Of a stretch of DNA of 9,483 nt, positions 6,779-9,483 are shown in pieces. A program made the translations under genes and the position numbers. This stretch comes from Candidatus Nanoarchaeia archaeon (lineage in GTDB: Archaea; Nanoarchaeota; Nanoarchaeia; SCGC-AAA011-G17; JAFCDX01), in contig JAQUND010000055.1 in assembly GCA_028717785.1 (NCBI GenBank), positions 1-9,483 of the forward strand. Direction: 5' to 3'. Position 1 is the stretch's first letter, and each line of letters opens with the position of its first letter. The notes beneath the pieces were generated by a model. That model did no database searches. It saw only the letters and a list, made by a program, of their open reading frames with translations, and had not been told where the DNA came from.

Positions 6779-6819
6779 TATGTCTACATTATTTATAAAT
6801 GTTTCGTTTTGTAGACATA
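6779..6819. promoter_or_regulatory. Inverted-repeat element, copy B, enclosing the fic TATA box
   Basis: TATGTCTACA (6779-6788) and TGTAGACATA (6810-6819) are perfect inverted arms with a 21-bp spacer. The spacer holds ATTTATAAAT (6791-6800), the fic TATA box, 22 nt before the fic ATG. Arm centres are 31 bp apart, about three helical turns, so both half-sites lie on one DNA face around the TATA box. This looks like an operator. The arms match copy A at the other end of fic. Confidence 0.65.
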
Positions 6820-6827
6820 AAGTATAA

Positions 6828-7235
6828 TTAAATATCAACAACAACCTGAACCATGAATGGTTTTTCTTTTACTTCCATATCATTATAAGTAACAGCTTTA
6901 ATATTAATTTTTATAACATAATTATTTTTACTAAATTTATCCCCAATAAATTCTGCTTCTAATTTATTTTTATTTATTTTTATACTTTTTACTTTATGTA
7001 ACAAAAAAGATTCTGTATCTAATAAAATTAGTAATTGTTCTAGAAAATTATATAATAATGCTTTTTTATCTGAACCTTCTGCTTCTATTTTATATGTTAC
7101 ATTTGGTTTTATCTTTTCATAATCAGTCATAACTGAAGTCATAGCTAAAGCCGCATTTGAAAATGTTTCTTCTAACGTTTTACCAAAAGCTTGAAATTTA
7201 GCATCAGCTTTATGTTCTAGAAATTTGTATTTCAT
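6828..7235 (-). CDS. Archease, RtcB-activating cofactor
   Basis: 135 residues, normal archease length. The N-terminal MKYKFLEHKADAKFQAFGKTLEETFSNAA (Asp11, the family's H-x-A-D region), the segment MTDYEKI (Asp38) and the C-terminal VTYNDMEVKEKPFMVQVVVDI (Asp134) are the conserved archease blocks; the acidic residues bind Ca2+ or Mg2+ in known structures. Archease speeds guanylylation of RtcB and allows multiple turnover. Presence near rtcB (about 2 kb away, same strand, separate transcript) fits a shared role in tRNA and, here, probably mRNA splicing. The ATG lies about 25-32 nt from the AT-rich box at 7259-7268. The gene diverges from the unknown gene at 7289. Confidence 0.92.
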   Translation of the reverse strand: MKYKFLEHKADAKFQAFGKTLEETFSNAALAMTSVMTDYEKIKPNVTYKIEAEGSDKKALLYNFLEQLLILLDTESFLLHKVKSIKINKNKLEAEFIGDKFSKNNYVIKINIKAVTYNDMEVKEKPFMVQVVVDI

Positions 7236-7258
7236 TATATAGATTAAAGAAGCAATAT

Positions 7259-7268
7259 CTTAATAAAC
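7259..7268. promoter_or_regulatory. Possible shared bidirectional TATA box
   Basis: The 53-bp gap between the divergent archease and 7289 genes has one good AT box. It reads CTTAATAAAC on the plus strand and GTTTATTAAG on the minus strand, with AAAAAA 5' to it on the minus strand. Its centre is about 25 nt from the plus-strand ATG and 28 nt from the minus-strand ATG, the TATA distance of leaderless archaeal genes on both sides. Confidence 0.4.
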
Positions 7269-7288
7269 TTTTTTAATAAGATTAAGAG

Positions 7289-7786
7289 ATGGAAAAAGAA
7301 AATATTTACGATTTAATTAAAAAAGGATTAATTTCGCTTAGTATAAATGAATTATATGATTTAACACAAGACTTGTTTGATGAAAAATATAATGTACCTT
7401 TAGTTATAAACCAAAAATTTATTGATGGACAGAGATGGGAATTATGGTCCTTAGAACCAAAAAATTCTTCAGATAAAATTACAATTATAAATTTTTTAGA
7501 AGGATTAAGAAAAGTTAAAAATTTATGTAAAGATGAAACATTACATATAGATAAAATAAAAGGAGATATACATTTATGTAGTTTAGATTCTAGACATTAT
7601 TCTAATGATGGAGAAATAATTGCAACACTTGGATTACATAGTGGAGAATATGGAAACGATCTTTATATTAAAAAAGGAGATGGTAATACATATGTATCTA
7701 TTTCTGAGATTGTACAACCAAGTTTAGAAGAAATTATGTTTCCACATATGGGTCCAAATATAAGATCTTTTAAAAGATTTAAATAA
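7289..7786 (+). CDS. Uncharacterised 165-residue protein
   Basis: I do not recognise this protein. It is soluble, with no signal peptide or membrane segment. Residues 1-30 form an amphipathic helix with an I-x-D-L-I-K-K-G-L-I-x-L-S pattern. It continues with FIDGQRWELWSLEP (about 44-57), a helical part with NFLEGLRKVKNLC, then mostly beta segments (DIHLCSLDSRHYSNDG, IIATLGLHSGEYGNDLYI, DGNTYVSISEI) and a basic end (IRSFKRFK). Aromatic and charged residues in the middle look conserved in character, but no catalytic motif stands out. The ATG is preceded by AAGAG and an AT box about 25 nt upstream. The gene is divergent from archease, with which it may share promoter DNA, and converges with the tRNA gene 5 bp away. 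Confidence 0.75.
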   Translation: MEKENIYDLIKKGLISLSINELYDLTQDLFDEKYNVPLVINQKFIDGQRWELWSLEPKNSSDKITIINFLEGLRKVKNLCKDETLHIDKIKGDIHLCSLDSRHYSNDGEIIATLGLHSGEYGNDLYIKKGDGNTYVSISEIVQPSLEEIMFPHMGPNIRSFKRFK

Positions 7787-7791
7787 AATAG

Positions 7792-7882
7792 TGGGCCCAG
7801 AGGGAATTGAACCCCCACCTCCGCCTTGTAAGGGCAGTGTTTGCTATCTTTAATTAGATCATAGCCACTAGACTATGGGCCC
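7792..7882 (-). tRNA. tRNA-Val (anticodon UAC), intron-containing
   Basis: On the minus strand the acceptor GGGCCCA pairs with TGGGCCC, with discriminator A and no encoded CCA. The D arm is GTCT/TGAC with loop AGTGGCTA. The anticodon stem is CTGCC/GGCGG with loop CTTACAA, so the anticodon is TAC (valine). The variable loop is 4 nt and the T arm is GGGGG-TTCAATT-CCCTC. Exons are 7882-7860 and 7840-7792 and give a 72-nt mature tRNA. The intron 7859-7841 splits the D arm between positions 23 and 24. A TTTTTAAAAC box (7904-7913) lies 22 nt upstream, and a T-rich stretch follows the gene. Confidence 0.95.
7841..7859 (-). other. 19-nt BHB intron in the D arm of tRNA-Val
   Basis: The precursor forms a complete bulge-helix-bulge: outer helix AGTG/CACT, central 4-bp helix GCTA/TAGC, bulges TG|A and AA|A, and inner helix TCT/AGA with loop AATTAA. 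Cutting after the second base of each bulge removes 19 nt and restores the D stem (G10-C25, T11-A24, C12-G23). Position 23/24 is non-canonical; most archaeal tRNA introns lie at 37/38. Confidence 0.92.
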
Positions 7883-7903
7883 GTATAATAATCAGCTTAT
7901 AGA

Positions 7904-7913
7904 GTTTTAAAAA
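7904..7913 (-). promoter_or_regulatory. Probable TATA box of tRNA-Val
   Basis: TTTTTAAAAC on the minus strand with a purine/C-rich BRE-like AAAACC before it ends 22 nt upstream of the tRNA 5' end, the usual archaeal spacing. Confidence 0.5.
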
Positions 7914-7957
7914 GGTTTTGGTTTATTTATATAAATTAATATTTCAAAAAAGGAGAT

Positions 7958-7966
7958 TTTATAAAT
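7958..7966 (+). promoter_or_regulatory. TATA box of the PEBP-family gene
   Basis: TTTATAAAT about 25-33 nt before the ATG at 7991, preceded by the purine-rich AAAAAAGGAGA, which resembles a BRE rather than a ribosome site at this distance. It implies a leaderless or near-leaderless transcript. Confidence 0.5.
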
Positions 7967-7990
7967 ATATTTCATTTATTATATAAATAT

Positions 7991-8416
7991 ATGAAAATTA
8001 CAAGTATTGCTTTTAATAATAATGGATTTATTCCCAAAAAATATAGTTATGATGAAGAAAATATAAATCCTCCATTAGAAATAGAAGATATCCCGAAAGA
8101 AACAAAAACACTAGCTCTAATAATGGATGATCCAACTGCGGTATCTGGAATATGGATACATTGGATTGTGTGGAATATAAATTCTTACAAAATAAAAGAA
8201 AATTCTATACCTGGAATTGAAGGTATTAATAGTTCAGGAGAAAATACGTATGAAGGACCTTCTCCTCCGTCTGGAACACATAAATATTTTTTTAAAATTT
8301 ATGCATTAGATATAAAACTTAATATTAAAAATACTTCAAAAAAAGAAGATTTAGAAAAAGCTATGCAAAATCATATTTTAGCAAAAGCAGAGATTATCGG
8401 ACTTTATCGTAAATAG
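7991..8416 (+). CDS. PEBP / YbhB-YbcL family protein (Raf-kinase-inhibitor-like)
   Basis: 141 residues, slightly short for the bacterial/archaeal YbhB group. Family blocks are seen in order: FIPKKYSYDEENINPPLEIEDIP (13-35), the ligand-pocket DDP (46-48), GIWIHWIVWNI (53-63) and the second pocket block YEGPSPPSGTHKYFFKIYALD (87-107). PEBP proteins bind anionic ligands or phospholipid heads through the D-x-P and H-x-W region. No signal peptide is present, so it should be cytoplasmic. The biological role in archaea is not established. It stands alone, with its own TATA box, next to the divergent tRNA gene. Confidence 0.9.
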   Translation: MKITSIAFNNNGFIPKKYSYDEENINPPLEIEDIPKETKTLALIMDDPTAVSGIWIHWIVWNINSYKIKENSIPGIEGINSSGENTYEGPSPPSGTHKYFFKIYALDIKLNIKNTSKKEDLEKAMQNHILAKAEIIGLYRK

Positions 8417-8462
8417 TTCAAAATAATATATTTAATATTATAACTTATAAAAAATATAATTC

Positions 8463-8473
8463 TATTTAAATAA
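8463..8473 (+). promoter_or_regulatory. TATA box of the RNase H-fold gene
   Basis: TATTTAAATAA centred about 24 nt before the ATG at 8492 fits a leaderless transcript and supports ATG 8492 as the start. Confidence 0.45.
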
Positions 8474-8491
8474 ATTAACAATATTATCTAT

Positions 8492-9082
8492 ATGTATAAT
8501 ATTGAAAGGGGGGGGTGCGTTGGAGTAGACGAATCTAATCATGGAAGATTTCCAGAAATTATTGTTGCTGCATATTCTAATAATCCTGAAGACCAGATAA
8601 TTTCTGATTTAACAAAAATAAGAGACAAAGGAAATATAGAAAAAATTATTGGAAATAGAGATTTTAGATATATCATAATTCATGAAGTATATAGTTCTAT
8701 GTTAAATCCGGAAGATCTAAGAGTAATGGCTATATGTGAATTTATTAAATTCTTTAAAAATAATAATTTAGAAGATCCATTATTTATTATAGATGGTATG
8801 TTAAATGAAAAAGAACATGAACAATTAGATTTGATATTATATCCTAATTTTAGACCACATATGATAATTGAACCTAAAGCTGATTTACATTATCCCATTG
8901 TAAATATAGCAGATCATATCGCAAATTTAATATTTAAAAAATATATATCTCAAGAATCTATAGATAAAAAATTACTAGAAAAGATTATAACACCTAAAAT
9001 AGAAGATTATGTAAAATTTATGCAAAATGTAAAAAAAAATAAAACTAGATATTTTCACCATAGTCCCAGATTAAAAAAATAA
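8492..9082 (+). CDS. RNase H-fold protein, RNase HII-like / DUF3800-like
   Basis: 196 residues, not a standard family member. VGVDESNHGRFPEIIVAAYS (10-29) recalls the first RNase HII strand with D-E (Asp13, Glu14). FIIDGML (98-104, Asp101) recalls its central strand with an acid. EPKADLHYPIVNIADHIAN (127-145, Asp131) closely recalls the RNase HII K-A-D-x-x-Y-P-x-V-x-x-A segment. Four acids in the right order would make a metal-dependent nuclease site, so cleavage of RNA or RNA/DNA hybrids is possible. The GRG motif that recognises the RNA-DNA junction is absent (NHG instead), so it is unlikely to be the housekeeping enzyme. The start ATG follows a TATA box, and codons 6-8 lie in a run of eight G. 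The basic tail includes TRYFHHSPRLKK. Fold assignment is from motif memory only. Confidence 0.6.
   Translation: MYNIERGGCVGVDESNHGRFPEIIVAAYSNNPEDQIISDLTKIRDKGNIEKIIGNRDFRYIIIHEVYSSMLNPEDLRVMAICEFIKFFKNNNLEDPLFIIDGMLNEKEHEQLDLILYPNFRPHMIIEPKADLHYPIVNIADHIANLIFKKYISQESIDKKLLEKIITPKIEDYVKFMQNVKKNKTRYFHHSPRLKK
8508..8515 (+). repeat. G8 homopolymer tract inside the coding start
   Basis: Eight consecutive G bases in strongly AT-rich surroundings, at codons 6-8 of the RNase H-fold gene. No in-frame ATG, GTG or TTG lies between the tract and the catalytic Asp13 codon, so gain or loss of one G would abolish the protein. Confidence 0.9.
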
Positions 9083-9096
9083 ATTAAAACATAAAC

Positions 9097-9104
9097 TTTA
9101 TATA
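9097..9104 (+). promoter_or_regulatory. TATA box of the right-edge gene
   Basis: TTTATATA 23-31 nt before the ATG at 9128, matching the boxes of the two toxin-antitoxin operons. Confidence 0.5.
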
Positions 9105-9127
9105 GTCTATATCTAATTAGTTAATAA

Positions 9128-9483
9128 ATGGAAGACGACAAACATTTAGCAGAACTACCAGAGGAATTACCAGAAATACCCAAGGAAGTTCAAAAAAAGT
9201 TAGATGCTTTAAAAACAAAATTAGAACAATTTAAAAAATTAATAGTTAAAGAAAAAAATATTATAGGAATTTCTTTGTTACCTCCAGAAAAAGAGAGTAA
9301 AGATTTAATCAATGTTTTAGTTCTAGTAAATGCTGATCAAGAAAAAGATCCAATTGCTTATATGGAAAAAACAGCTAAATTTGTTGAAAAAGAAGCACAA
9401 GGAATTGATAAAAATATTAAACCAAGATTAATGTCCTTATTTGATTTAAGAGAATCTTGTTATGATTCAAAATATGAAATTCT
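9128..9483 (+). CDS. Conserved-looking hypothetical protein, 5' part only
   Basis: The ATG at 9128 follows a TATA box, and the frame stays open to the window edge (118 complete codons). Residues 1-22 are acidic and proline-rich (ELPEELPEIPKEV). A charged helix follows (QKKLDALKTKLEQFKKLIV), then strand IIGISLLPPEKES and strand LINVLVLVNADQEKD, a helix with YMEKTAKFVEKEAQGID, and LFDLRESCYDSKYEI. The alternation of strands and helices suggests an alpha/beta domain after a flexible, acidic N-terminus. I recall similar uncharacterised proteins in DPANN genomes but cannot name a function, and the C-terminal part is missing. Confidence 0.7.
   Translation, partial: MEDDKHLAELPEELPEIPKEVQKKLDALKTKLEQFKKLIVKEKNIIGISLLPPEKESKDLINVLVLVNADQEKDPIAYMEKTAKFVEKEAQGIDKNIKPRLMSLFDLRESCYDSKYEI

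Noticed and set aside
5855..6819. Repeats around fic as terminal repeats of a transposon
   Set aside because: Each end carries a full inverted pair with the same spacer length, one pair encloses the TATA box, no transposase is present and no target-site duplication is seen. Operator sites explain this better.
8526..8531. GTAGAC after the G8 tract as a third half-site of the fic element
   Set aside because: Only six bases match, they are coding (Val-Asp of the catalytic motif), and no partner arm is present 21 bp away.
1..9483. CRISPR array, rRNA gene or replication origin
   Set aside because: No regularly spaced repeats, no rRNA-like conserved stretches, and no origin-type repeat cluster were seen. 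The window is nearly filled with genes, and no gene-free stretch exceeds 300 bases.

Overview
The window looks like chromosomal DNA of a small-genome archaeon, most likely a DPANN lineage of the Woesearchaeota/Pacearchaeota kind. This is inferred from strong A+T richness, short intergenic gaps, TATA boxes (TTTATATA-like) about 22-30 nt upstream of start codons (leaderless pattern), an archaeal-type RtcB with archease, and a tRNA gene with a bulge-helix-bulge (BHB) intron. Placement by phylogeny was not possible here.

Layout. 1-191: 3' end of a gene that looks like a tRNA-dihydrouridine synthase. 173-1140 (-): a GNAT acetyltransferase followed, with overlap, by an ASCH-domain protein. 1208-1808 (+): a MazE/MazF-type toxin-antitoxin pair. 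1813-4764 (-): rtcB, the RNA-splicing ligase. 4825-5452 (+): a VapB/VapC-type pair. 5454-5819 (-): a cysteine-rich lipoprotein. 5868-6770 (-): a Fic protein bracketed by two copies of an inverted-repeat element. 6828-7235 (-): archease, the RtcB activator. 7289-7786 (+): an unrecognised protein. 7792-7882 (-): tRNA-Val(UAC) with a 19-nt intron. 7991-8416 (+): a PEBP/YbhB-type protein. 8492-9082 (+): a divergent RNase H-fold protein behind a G8 tract. 9128-end (+): a truncated conserved hypothetical.

The main result is in rtcB. The gene is cut by 30 nt (4533-4562) that add two in-frame stops inside the invariant active-site motif HxGYGFPIGG. The RNA folds into a BHB-like hairpin: 4-bp central helix, two 3-nt bulges and an inner helix. 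Cutting at the canonical places in those bulges removes exactly 30 nt and restores HSGYGFPIGG. I infer an archaeal mRNA intron, removed by tRNA-splicing endonuclease and joined by RtcB, inside the gene for RtcB itself. Only 27 complete codons downstream lies a 501-residue LAGLIDADG intein, inserted just before the metal-binding Cys. Active RtcB would therefore need RNA splicing by its own product and then protein splicing.

Other genes fit an RNA-processing theme. Archease activates RtcB. The tRNA-Val intron, with a complete BHB in the D arm, is a natural substrate. MazF-family toxins produce the 5'-OH / 2',3'-cyclic-phosphate ends that RtcB can rejoin.
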